Shown here in pieces: positions 8,559 to 17,272 of a stretch of DNA of 43,379 nucleotides (positions within the stretch are counted from its first letter, which is position 1; each line of letters begins with the position of its first letter). The stretch comes from Streptomyces lomondensis (GTDB lineage: Bacteria; Actinomycetota; Actinomycetes; Streptomycetales; Streptomycetaceae), in NCBI RefSeq assembly GCF_014651035.1, contig NZ_BMWC01000024.1:1-43379 (forward strand), in the 5' to 3' direction. Below the pieces are notes generated by a model. It was given only the letters and a program-made list of their open reading frames with translations, was not told the origin of the DNA and did no database searches. Both the position numbers and the translations under genes were made by a program.

Positions 8559-8882
8559 TCACACGCGGGGCAGCGTGTCCACCCCGATGCCCCCCTCGAT
8601 CGCCAGGATCCGGTGCAGGCGGGTGGCCACCAGCAGGCGCTGCATCTGCGGCGGTACGCCACGCAGCACCAGGCGCCGGCCGCAGCGGCCGGCCCGCCGG
8701 TGGGCCCCCATGATCACGCCCAGTCCGGTGGCGTCCCAGGAGTCCAGTTCGGACAGGTCGAGCACCAGGTCGCCGACTCCGTCGTCGACGGCCGAGTGCA
8801 GGACCGTACGGGCGTCCGCCGCGCTGACGACGTCGAGGCGGCCCCCGACGACCAGCTCGGCGTGGTCGCCCCTGATGTGCAT
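8559..8882 (-). CDS. STAS-domain protein (anti-sigma factor antagonist family)
   Basis: A single STAS domain of 107 residues, the fold of SpoIIAA/RsbV anti-anti-sigma factors. Typical features are GGRLDVVSAADAR near the N-terminus and VLDLSELDSWDATGLGVIM at about residues 40-58. In SpoIIAA/RsbV the phosphorylated Ser follows the Asp of D-S-[ST]-G-L; here that position is Ala51, followed by Thr52. The ATG at 8882 is chosen over one 18 codons upstream because GGGGAG sits 5 nt before it and the extra residues are His/Arg-rich and not family-like. No anti-sigma or phosphatase gene is adjacent. Confidence 0.9.
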   Translation of the reverse strand: MHIRGDHAELVVGGRLDVVSAADARTVLHSAVDDGVGDLVLDLSELDSWDATGLGVIMGAHRRAGRCGRRLVLRGVPPQMQRLLVATRLHRILAIEGGIGVDTLPRV

Positions 8883-9032
8883 ATGCGCTCCCCGTGCGTG
8901 CGTCTCGCGCTCCGCGTTCTGATGCCGGTGATGCAACCTCTGACTGTGTGGAGGAGGCAGAGGTTGCTTCTTGTAAGCGAACCGATACCGAATTCACCCC
9001 GGGGTGTGATGGGCCCCGGGGCATGTGCGGTT

Positions 9033-9881
9033 TCAGTGCTTGTAGAAGCCCTGCCCGCTCTTGCGTCCGATGTCACCGGCGTCAACCATCCGGCGCATCG
9101 ACTCGGGAGCCGCGAACTTCTCGTCCTGGGACTCGGTGTAGATGTTGCTCGTGGCGTGCAGCAGGATGTCGACGCCCGTCAGGTCCGCCGTCGCCAGCGG
9201 GCCCATGGCGTGGCCGAAGCCGAGCTTGCAGGCCAGGTCGATGTCCTCGGCGCTCGCCACGCCCGACTCGTGCAGCTTCGCCGCCTCGACGACGAGGGCG
9301 CAGATGAGACGGGTCGTCACGAAGCCGGCGACGTCGCGGTTGACGACGATGCAGGTCTTGCCGACCGACTCGGCGAACTCCCGGGCCTTGGCGAGGGTTT
9401 CGTCGCTGGTCTTGTAGCCGCGGACGAGTTCGCACAGCTGCATCATCGGCACCGGCGAGAAGAAGTGCGTGCCGACGACCCGCTCGGGGCGCTCCGTCGC
9501 GGCCGCGATCTTGGTGATCGGGATGGCGGAGGTGTTGGAGGCGAGGATCGCCTCGTCCTTCACGAGCTTGTCGAGGGCGCGGAAGATCTCGTGCTTGACT
9601 TCGAGCTTCTCGAAGACGGCCTCGACGACGACGTCCGCGTCGGCCACGGCGTCCAGGTCGGTGGTCGCGGTGATGCGGGCGAGGGCGGCGTCGGCGTCGT
9701 GCGCCTCCAGCTTCCCCTTGGCGACGAACTTGTCGTACGAGGCCTTGATGCCGTCGGTGCCCCGCTTCAGCGCCTCGTCGGTGACGTCGCGCAGGACGAC
9801 GTCCCAGCCCGCCTGTGCGGAGACCTGGGCGATGCCGGATCCCATGAGGCCGGCTCCGATGACGGCGAGCTTCCGTGCCAC
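9033..9881 (-). CDS. 3-hydroxybutyryl-CoA dehydrogenase
   Basis: NAD(P)-dependent 3-hydroxyacyl-CoA dehydrogenase, 282 residues, acting in butyryl-CoA/acetoacetyl-CoA interconversion or polyhydroxybutyrate and ethylmalonyl-CoA-linked metabolism. The Rossmann motif GAGLMGSGIAQ is at residues 8-18. The family block VGTHFFSPVPMMQLCELV carries the catalytic His, and SVGKTCIVVNRDVAGFVTTR starts the C-terminal domain; the length is standard. The GTG start at 9881 has GGGGAG 8 nt upstream. The upstream intergenic region carries an inverted repeat (9977-9993) and then a TnpB insertion reading in the same direction. Confidence 0.96.
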   Translation of the reverse strand: MARKLAVIGAGLMGSGIAQVSAQAGWDVVLRDVTDEALKRGTDGIKASYDKFVAKGKLEAHDADAALARITATTDLDAVADADVVVEAVFEKLEVKHEIFRALDKLVKDEAILASNTSAIPITKIAAATERPERVVGTHFFSPVPMMQLCELVRGYKTSDETLAKAREFAESVGKTCIVVNRDVAGFVTTRLICALVVEAAKLHESGVASAEDIDLACKLGFGHAMGPLATADLTGVDILLHATSNIYTESQDEKFAAPESMRRMVDAGDIGRKSGQGFYKH

Positions 9882-9976
9882 TGTGCGACTCCCCTGACGC
9901 GCTGCTTATGTCTGCTTCTCGGGCGGACACTAGCGTTCGTGAGGCGGCGCGTGCCTGACTTAGTAACGCGTTTCAC

Positions 9977-9993
9977 GTCTCATGGAGTGAGAC
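9977..9993. promoter_or_regulatory. inverted repeat upstream of the 3-hydroxybutyryl-CoA dehydrogenase
   Basis: GTCTCA (9977-9982), 5-nt spacer, TGAGAC (9988-9993), flanked by two copies of TCACGTC (9973-9979 and 9999-10005). It lies about 95 bp before the dehydrogenase start and just beyond the TnpB gene end. It could be an operator or part of the mobile element's end. Confidence 0.4.
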
Positions 9994-9998
9994 CCGTG

Positions 9999-11273
9999 TC
10001 ACGTCCCACATGACGGACTTGGCGATCCTCCCCGCGGCCGAAGCCGAGGGGATTCCGACCTCAGAGGTCGGAGCGCTAATTCCTTGCGTTTTGCGCTGGT
10101 TGGCGCTTCACAGACCGGCTGGCGCCGAGGTCTCCACGCCCTGTGACCCGTATGCCCGCGGGCCAGTACATTCTTCGCGCCGACCGTGTCGGCGTGCTCT
10201 CGGTGACCACAGGTGGTGCAGACGAACCTCGCTTGGCTCTCGCGGTTGTCCGGATGCACACATCCACAGGCAGGGCAGGTTGTTGAACTGAAAGCCGGGT
10301 TGACAGTGCGCACCGCGGTGCCTGTATGGCGGGCACGGTTGCGGACTGCCAGTTCGAAGGAGTGCCAGCCCTTGTCGAGGATCGCGCGGTTCAGTCCGGC
10401 CTTCTGCCCGACACGCGTTCCCGGCTCGGCTGAGGTCCCTCTGGCGGTAGCGGTCATGCCGACTGTGTTGAGGTCCTCGAGGACGACGAGGCCATTGCCG
10501 TCGACGACGTGACGGGCCGTCTGCGTGTGGAAGTCCCGGCGGCGGTCGCGGACCCTTCGCATGATGACCCGCATCCTCTCTTGACACGCTTTTCGGCGGT
10601 TCGATCCCTTCTGGGTGCGAGCGTGCTGTTGCTGAAGTCTCCGGCATCGCTGGGCTTCGCCAGGGGTGATGAAGCTCCTGTCGAAAAACCGGCCATCGCT
10701 GGTCGCGGCCAGCACCGCCACTCCGCGGTCAATACCGACTCGACCGCGCTCCAACGAGACTGCGGGTCCGGCGGTGCCGGTCTCCACCAAGAAGCTGACG
10801 TACCAATGCTTGCCGTCACGTGAAACGGTGGCTGACTTCAGCGTGCCGCCGAGCGGACGAGACCAGCGAAAGATCACCCAGCCGAGCTTCGGCAGCCGCG
10901 CCCGGCCACGCTTGCGCCCGAGCCGTTCGACGGACAGGTGACGCGGGTCGGGAAACCGGAAGGATGGCTGCCACCGCTGCTTCGCCCTCCACCGCACACC
11001 GAACGTGCCATGGGTACGGCATGCTCTGTCCAGGTCCCGAAGAGTCTGCTGGAGAATGTGGGACGGAGCGGTCCTCAGCCACGGATGCTCCACCTTGGCC
11101 TCAGCCATTTCGCGGGCCTGCTGCACATAGTCGATCCACGCGCCCCGGCGCCGGTACTCGCGCCGTTGCTCGAGGCCGATGTTCCACACCGCCCGGCAGA
11201 TGCTGCCGTACTCCTCGGCCACTTCTCTCTGCTCAGGCGTGAACTGGAGCCGGTATCTCCTGCCGACCAGCAT
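9999..11273 (-). CDS. tnpB: TnpB, RNA-guided endonuclease of IS200/IS605 family
   Basis: A 424-residue TnpB/OrfB protein; the family cuts DNA guided by an omega RNA made from the element's own 3' end. The N-terminal HTH-like region (MLVGRRYRLQFTPEQ) is followed by a RuvC fold with Asp182 (VGIDRGV), Glu266 (VLEDLN) and Asp362 (EHADTVGAKN). The zinc ribbon has Cys333/Cys336 (CPAC) and Cys352/Cys355 (CTTC). All catalytic and zinc positions are present, so the enzyme looks intact. The last ~25 residues are encoded by the hairpin region of the presumed guide RNA and are probably not structurally constrained. The ATG at 11273 has AGGAGGGGGG upstream. No TnpA partner is found. Confidence 0.93.
   Translation of the reverse strand: MLVGRRYRLQFTPEQREVAEEYGSICRAVWNIGLEQRREYRRRGAWIDYVQQAREMAEAKVEHPWLRTAPSHILQQTLRDLDRACRTHGTFGVRWRAKQRWQPSFRFPDPRHLSVERLGRKRGRARLPKLGWVIFRWSRPLGGTLKSATVSRDGKHWYVSFLVETGTAGPAVSLERGRVGIDRGVAVLAATSDGRFFDRSFITPGEAQRCRRLQQQHARTQKGSNRRKACQERMRVIMRRVRDRRRDFHTQTARHVVDGNGLVVLEDLNTVGMTATARGTSAEPGTRVGQKAGLNRAILDKGWHSFELAVRNRARHTGTAVRTVNPAFSSTTCPACGCVHPDNRESQARFVCTTCGHREHADTVGAKNVLARGHTGHRAWRPRRQPVCEAPTSAKRKELALRPLRSESPRLRPRGGSPSPSCGT
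10020..10075 (-). ncRNA. candidate omega RNA 3' scaffold overlapping the tnpB end
   Basis: On the minus strand two hairpins follow each other: CCGACCT-CTG-AGGTCGG (10071-10055), then CCCC-U-CGGC-UUCG-GCCG-C-GGGG (10051-10030) with a C(UUCG)G tetraloop, followed by AGGATCGCCAA. Many TnpB elements end in GGAATCCCC, hairpin, GGGGAGGAT, with the guide starting a few bases later. That pattern is from memory. The RNA would extend an unknown distance upstream into tnpB and downstream into flanking DNA below about 10020. Confidence 0.5.
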
Positions 11274-11405
11274 GCTTCCCCCCTCCTGAGCGACGCGATG
11301 ACCTCACCTCCGTCAACGACGCTCCGACCTTCAGGACACGGGTGCGAATCAGGTGCGCTTGTACGAGACCAAAAGGTGAGGAGGTGCGCCCATGACGCGA
11401 ACGTC

Positions 11406-11411
11406 TAGATT
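11406..11411 (+). promoter_or_regulatory. candidate -10 box, leaderless transcript
   Basis: TAGATT ends 6 nt before the ATG at 11418 and no ribosome-binding site precedes that ATG, the usual layout of a leaderless streptomycete mRNA. The -35 region is weak. Confidence 0.45.
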
Positions 11412-11417
11412 GGCCAC

Positions 11418-11990
11418 ATGGTCAATCTGACGCGCATCTACACCAGGACCGGCGACCAGGGCACCACCGCCCTCGGCGACATGAGCCGGGTCGCCAAGAC
11501 CGACCTGCGGATCTCCGCGTACGCCGACGCCAACGAGGCGAACGCGGTGATCGGCACGGCGATCGCGCTGGGCGGCCTGGACGAGGAGATCGTCAAGGTC
11601 CTCACCCGCGTCCAGAACGACCTGTTCGACGTGGGCGCGGACCTGTCGACGCCGGTGGTGGAGAACCCCGAGTTTCCGCCCCTGCGGGTCGAGCAGTTCT
11701 ACATCGACCGGCTGGAGGCGGACTGCGACCGCTTCAACGAGCGGCTGGAGAAGCTCCGCTCCTTCATCCTCCCGGGCGGCACACCGGGCGCGGCCCTGCT
11801 CCACCAGGCCTGCACGGTGGTCCGCCGGGCGGAGCGGTCGACGTGGGCGGCCCTGGAGGTCCACGCCGAGACGATGAACCCCCTCACGGCCACCTACCTC
11901 AACCGCCTGTCCGACCTCCTGTTCATCCTGGCGAGGACGGCGAACAAGGAGGCCGGAGACGTGCTGTGGGTGCCGGGCGGAGAACGCTAG
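11418..11990 (+). CDS. PduO-type ATP:cob(I)alamin adenosyltransferase
   Basis: Converts cob(I)alamin to adenosylcobalamin with ATP. The 190-residue length and N-terminal TRTGDQGTTALGD (residues ~8-20), where ATP binds, are diagnostic of the PduO family, as is the later block LVxRAERS-like sequence VVRRAERSTWAALE. The C-terminus YLNRLSDLLFILAR is also conserved and contributes to the active-site trimer interface. Adenosylcobalamin is used by methylmalonyl-CoA mutase and related enzymes, consistent with the acyl-CoA dehydrogenase gene across the TnpB insertion. Its stop overlaps the stop of the convergent gene through a shared CTAG (11987-11990). Confidence 0.95.
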   Translation: MVNLTRIYTRTGDQGTTALGDMSRVAKTDLRISAYADANEANAVIGTAIALGGLDEEIVKVLTRVQNDLFDVGADLSTPVVENPEFPPLRVEQFYIDRLEADCDRFNERLEKLRSFILPGGTPGAALLHQACTVVRRAERSTWAALEVHAETMNPLTATYLNRLSDLLFILARTANKEAGDVLWVPGGER

Positions 11991-12175
11991 GCCTTTCGCC
12001 GCGCCTCCTGCCACAGCCCGGCGGCGGCCAGCACGCCGCCGACGCACATCATCACGATGCCGACCTTCGTGAGGGTGAAGACGGGGATCTCCACGTCGCC
12101 GGTGAACAGCCACAGCCCCAGGCCGATCACGAAGGTGACGGCACCTTCCACCAGGTTTCCGCGGGCCTTGCTCAT
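11987..12175 (-). CDS. small two-segment membrane protein
   Basis: A 62-residue protein with two hydrophobic segments, around AVTFVIGLGLWLF (residues ~11-24) and VGIVMMCVGGVLAAAGLW (~38-56), separated by a short acidic loop. Family unknown to me. Start ATG at 12175 overlaps the stop of the upstream gene (ATGA at 12172-12175), so the two are co-translated. Its stop codon shares CTAG with the convergent adenosyltransferase gene. Confidence 0.75.
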   Translation of the reverse strand: MSKARGNLVEGAVTFVIGLGLWLFTGDVEIPVFTLTKVGIVMMCVGGVLAAAGLWQEARRKA

Positions 12176-12750
12176 CGGTGCACCTTCTCCTTCTCCAGCG
12201 TCACCTCGGACTCCCCCGCGGGAGCCTTCCGAGGCCAGATCGCATAGCTCAGGGCGACGAGGCCGTGGATCCCGGCCGCCCGCCAGGCCACATAGCGCCA
12301 GCTCTCCAGGGAGGAGACGCGGCTCGGGTCGTCGACGTACCAGATGGCGAGCTGGAGCAGCACGGTCGCGACGACCGCGCCCGTCAGCGTGCCCGTCCAG
12401 ACCTTGCCCTCGTGACGGGCCCGGGCCATGCCGTACCGCGGCGGCTTCAGCGGCGGCGGCGCGCCGCCGAACCGGTGGGCGGCATGGCCGTCGAGCCACT
12501 TCACGGTGCGGTGGCCGTGGCCGACGGTGTAGCCGATGTACAGCGCGGCCAGGCCGTGCGTCCAGTTCGGCTCCGCGCCGTTCTTCAGGTCCAGCGCGGT
12601 GGCGACCAGCAGGACGACCTCCAGCAGCGGCTCGCACAGCAGCAGCACCAGCCCCGTGCGCGGCATGCGCAGCAGGTAGCGGAAGGCCAGTCCGGCCGCC
12701 AGCAGCACCCAGAAGCCGATCTCGCAGGCGGCGATCAAGGCGACGATCAC
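12172..12750 (-). CDS. polytopic membrane protein of unknown function
   Basis: A 192-residue protein with about four to five hydrophobic segments: IVALIAACEIGFWVLLAAGL at the N-terminus, GLVLLLCEPLLEVVLLVATA, WTGTLTGAVVATVLLQLAIW, and a C-terminal one ending before WPRKAP. A conserved-looking polar loop GYTVGHGHRTVKWLDGH lies between segments two and three. I do not recognise a functional family. GTG at 12750 is preferred because AGAGGAG lies 7 nt upstream; an ATG nine codons earlier lacks a site. It forms a two-gene unit with the 62-residue membrane protein and diverges from chiS. Confidence 0.75.
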   Translation of the reverse strand: MIVALIAACEIGFWVLLAAGLAFRYLLRMPRTGLVLLLCEPLLEVVLLVATALDLKNGAEPNWTHGLAALYIGYTVGHGHRTVKWLDGHAAHRFGGAPPPLKPPRYGMARARHEGKVWTGTLTGAVVATVLLQLAIWYVDDPSRVSSLESWRYVAWRAAGIHGLVALSYAIWPRKAPAGESEVTLEKEKVHR

Positions 12751-12902
12751 GGTTCGCTCCTCTCGGTCACCCTTCAAGGCTCCCGGTCGGCGCGGCCGGA
12801 ATCGTCGTCGCGGCTGACGAATCCGCGGTACATCGAAAGATGCAGCGGGGGACCCTCCGCGGGGTCCACGCGCACGGCCCGACGGCCGTGTTGGATGGTG
12901 CC

Positions 12903-14087
12903 ATGGCCGTACGACTCCCCCGCCCCCGCCGCTTCGACGTGTACGTCGCGCTGGGCGGGCTGCTCGGCGGACTGCTGCTGTGGGGCGTCGGCCTGGCCAC
13001 CCGCCCGCACACCGAGCCGTACGTCATCCTGCCCGGACGCTGGCCCCTGCTGCTGCCGCTCGTCGTGATGGCGGGCTGCGAACTGCTGCGCCGCAGCGCC
13101 CCCCGCGTCGCCCTGCTGATCGGCACGCCCGCGCTGGTGCTGGACCTCGTCACCCAGGGCAACCTGGTCACGTTCCTGATGTACACCGACCTGATGTACG
13201 CGGCCGTCCTGTACGGGCCGCCCTCCTCGGCCCACCGCATCCCGAGGATCACCGGGCTGCTCACGGTGGCCGGGACCGTGGTGCCGTTCGCGGTGTGGCG
13301 CGAGCCGGAGGCGCTGCTCATCGGCGTGCTCACCGGCCTGGTCACCTTCGGGCCCGCCGCCACCGGCCTGATCGTGCGCAACCACCGCGACGCCGCCGAG
13401 GCGGCCCGGCTGCGCGCCGAGCAGACCGCGCTGCTCGCCGAGATGGACCGCGCCCAGGCCGTCACCGCCGAGCGCGCCCGGATGGCCCGCGAACTGCACG
13501 ACATGGTCGCCAACCACCTCTCCGCGATCGCCATCCACTCCACGGCCGCGCTCTCCCTCGACGACCCGAAGACCTCCCAGGACGCCCTGTCCGTCATCCG
13601 CGAGAACAGCGTGGAAGGACTCGCCGAGATGCGGCGGCTGATCGGGATCCTCCGGGACTCCAGCGGTGACACCGAGCCGGTCGCCGCGCCCACGCTCGAC
13701 GGACTCGGCGCCCTGGTCGAGGGCGCGCGCTCCAACGGCCTCGACGTCACCCTGGACGCCACCTGGGGCACGGTCCCGGCGCCCGTGGAGCTCGCCGCCT
13801 ACCGCATCGTCCAGGAGTCCCTCACCAACGCCCTCAAGCACGCCGGCCCCGGCCGGGTCGCCGTGTCCCTCGCCCAGCGCGATGGCCTGCTGACCGTCGC
13901 GGTGACCAGCCCGTACGGCGACCGGGACGGACCCGGCGCCCCCGGCTCGGGCGCCGGCCTGGTCGGCATGCGGGAGCGCGCCGCGCTGCTGGACGGCACG
14001 TTCGAGGCCGGCCCCGAGGACTCGCCGGACGGCAAGATCTGGGCCGTACGCGCGACCCTGCCCGTGACCGAAGGAGAACCCGAATGA
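12903..14087 (+). CDS. chiS: sensor histidine kinase ChiS
   Basis: Two-component sensor of the HisKA_3/NarX type, 394 residues. About four to five membrane segments occupy residues ~12-160. The dimerisation helix carries the phospho-acceptor His199 in ERARMARELHDMVANHLS. The ATPase N-box is QESLTNALKHA (~305-314) and a G-box is GAGLVGMRERA (~350-360). Gene order kinase-regulator-chitinase matches chiS-chiR-chiC described in S. coelicolor, where the pair controls chiC. Identity is inferred from that context. ATG at 12903 begins the basic MAVRLPRPRRF leader. Stop and the next start overlap (ATGA). Confidence 0.88.
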   Translation: MAVRLPRPRRFDVYVALGGLLGGLLLWGVGLATRPHTEPYVILPGRWPLLLPLVVMAGCELLRRSAPRVALLIGTPALVLDLVTQGNLVTFLMYTDLMYAAVLYGPPSSAHRIPRITGLLTVAGTVVPFAVWREPEALLIGVLTGLVTFGPAATGLIVRNHRDAAEAARLRAEQTALLAEMDRAQAVTAERARMARELHDMVANHLSAIAIHSTAALSLDDPKTSQDALSVIRENSVEGLAEMRRLIGILRDSSGDTEPVAAPTLDGLGALVEGARSNGLDVTLDATWGTVPAPVELAAYRIVQESLTNALKHAGPGRVAVSLAQRDGLLTVAVTSPYGDRDGPGAPGSGAGLVGMRERAALLDGTFEAGPEDSPDGKIWAVRATLPVTEGEPE

Positions 14088-14725
14088 TCCGCGTCCTGGT
14101 CGCCGAGGACCAGTCCGCCGTCCGCGCAGGGCTGGTCCTCATCCTGCGCAGCGCCCCCGACATCGAGGTGGTCGGCGAGGCGGCGGACGGCGAGCAGGCG
14201 GTGGCGCTGGCCCGCGAGCTGCGGCCGGATCTGGTGCTGATGGACATTCAGATGCCGCGCCTGGACGGGGTGTCGGCGACCCGGCAGGTCGTCGCGGAGC
14301 GGCTCGCGGACGTGCTCGTGCTGACCACCTTCGATCTCGACGCGTACGTCTTCGGGGCGCTGCGGGCGGGCGCGTCCGGCTTCCTGCTGAAGAACACCGA
14401 GGCGCGGGATCTGCTGGAGGCCGTGCGGACGGTCGCGCGCGGGGAGGGGCTGATCGCCCCGGCGGTCACCCGGCGGCTGATCGCGGAGTTCGCCGCGAAG
14501 CCCGCCCGGGAGCCCGCCGCCGACCCGGCCGTCCTGGACCGTCTGACCCGGCGCGAGCGCGAGGTGCTGTCCTGCCTGGGCGAGGGGCTGTCCAACGCGG
14601 GTATCGCCGAGCGCCTCGACATGGCCGAGGCGACCGTGAAGACCCATGTCAGCAGGCTGCTGGGGAAGCTGGAGCTGCGCAGCCGGGTGCAAGCCGCGGT
14701 GCTGGCGCAGGAGTTGGGCGTCTGA
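14084..14725 (+). CDS. chiR: response regulator ChiR (NarL/FixJ family)
   Basis: DNA-binding partner of the upstream kinase, 213 residues. The receiver domain (1-~120) has Glu8-Asp9 and the phosphorylation site Asp54 in VLMDIQMPRLDG. The C-terminal LuxR-type HTH (about 150-212) contains LTRREREVLSCLGEGLSN and the recognition helix EATVKTHVSRLLGKL. It is translationally coupled to chiS and ends 28 bp before the first promoter repeat of chiC, its presumed target. Confidence 0.9.
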   Translation: MIRVLVAEDQSAVRAGLVLILRSAPDIEVVGEAADGEQAVALARELRPDLVLMDIQMPRLDGVSATRQVVAERLADVLVLTTFDLDAYVFGALRAGASGFLLKNTEARDLLEAVRTVARGEGLIAPAVTRRLIAEFAAKPAREPAADPAVLDRLTRREREVLSCLGEGLSNAGIAERLDMAEATVKTHVSRLLGKLELRSRVQAAVLAQELGV

Positions 14726-14752
14726 CCCGGCGCGGATCGCGACAGGTCACGG

Positions 14753-14794
14753 TGGTCCAGACCCATTGACCGGTGGTCCAGACCTTTCTATTCT
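14753..14794 (+). promoter_or_regulatory. chiC promoter with two 11-12-bp direct repeats
   Basis: TGGTCCAGACC at 14753-14763 and again at 14774-14784, 21 bp apart (two helical turns). A -35 box TTGACC (14766-14771) and -10 box TATTCT (14789-14794) are separated by 17 bp, so one repeat sits upstream of -35 and the other in the spacer. Streptomyces chitinase promoters are known for such TGGTCCAGACCT repeats, needed for chitin induction and glucose repression. Each copy is also a near-palindrome resembling the DasR operator. Confidence 0.9.
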
Positions 14795-14857
14795 CACGGC
14801 ACCATGAGTGGCGTGAGGCTCAGTCACGCCCCCACAACTCCATCGAGGAGGCGCAGC

Positions 14858-16681
<1,824 letters not shown>

Positions 16682-16695
16682 AAAAGTTCGGCGAG

Positions 16696-17142
16696 TTACG
16701 CGACGTTGACACGCTGACCGGGCGGGGCTGCCTCGAGCCACGCGAGGAAACCGGTCAGCGCGTCCTCGCTCATCGCCAGTTCCAGACGCGTGCCCCGGTG
16801 CAGACACGCGAGGATCACATGGTCGGAGAGCAGCGCCAGCTCCTCCTCGCCCTCCGGGACCCGGCGGCCGGCCACCTCGATCGCGGAACGCTCCAGGATG
16901 CGACGCGGGCGCGGCGAGTAGGAGAAGACGCGGAACCACTCGACGCGGTCGCCGTTGTACCGGGCCACCCCGTACGCCCAGCCCTTGCCGTTCGGGTCGC
17001 CGTTCTCCGGGGCGTCCCAGCGCAGGCTGGCGTCGAAGGTGCCGCCCGAGCGCTGGATGAGCCGGCGGCGCAGGCCGAAGACGAGCAGTCCCACCACCAC
17101 GAGGGTCACGACAATTCCGCACACAGCCAGAGCGAGGACCAT
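16696..17142 (-). CDS. DUF2550 family membrane-anchored protein
   Basis: A 148-residue protein found next to the ATP synthase operon in many actinobacteria (DUF2550). One N-terminal membrane segment (VLALAVCGIVVTLVVVGLLV) precedes a cytosolic domain. That domain holds the conserved-looking block GKGWAYGVARYNGDRVEWF and ends in a stretch like LTGFLAWLEAAPPGQR. Function unknown. ATG at 17142 lies 9 nt from AGGAGG; a GTG two codons earlier is only 3 nt away and less likely. It is separated from atpC by a large hairpin and probably has its own promoter. Confidence 0.88.
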   Translation of the reverse strand: MVLALAVCGIVVTLVVVGLLVFGLRRRLIQRSGGTFDASLRWDAPENGDPNGKGWAYGVARYNGDRVEWFRVFSYSPRPRRILERSAIEVAGRRVPEGEEELALLSDHVILACLHRGTRLELAMSEDALTGFLAWLEAAPPGQRVNVA

Positions 17143-17198
17143 CGACACCGACCTCCTCGTCTCCTAGGTAACGGAACGTAAAAAACACCCACATCCGG

Positions 17199-17247
17199 CT
17201 CAGCCGCGGCCGGGTCCGGATCTCTCCGGTACCCAGTCGCGGCTGAG
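17199..17247 (-). terminator. terminator of the atp operon
   Basis: Outer arms CTCAGCCGCG (17199-17208) and CGCGGCTGAG (17238-17247) are perfectly complementary. Inside are GGGT/ACCC and CCGGA-TCTC-TCCGG, giving a long interrupted stem. On the minus strand a TTTTTT run follows about 13 nt later, and the hairpin lies just past the atpC stop. Confidence 0.85.
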
Positions 17248-17272
17248 TGACGTCATCACACGGCGGACAGGG

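Larger units (their letters stand above)
9999..11345 (-). mobile_element. stand-alone tnpB element (IS200/IS605 type), boundaries approximate
   Basis: The interval between two housekeeping genes holds only a tnpB gene plus short flanks; no TnpA (Y1 transposase) gene is present. The 3' side carries the hairpin arrangement seen at right ends of such elements (10030-10071). The left end is not resolved and lies somewhere in 11274-11400. No inverted repeats are expected for this family. Exact ends would need an empty site in a relative. Confidence 0.65.

Noticed and set aside
6447..10013. Plus-strand 1188-residue open frame
   Set aside because: It runs antisense through three convincing minus-strand genes; composition is Gly/Arg/Ala-rich with no domain, as expected opposite high-GC3 genes.
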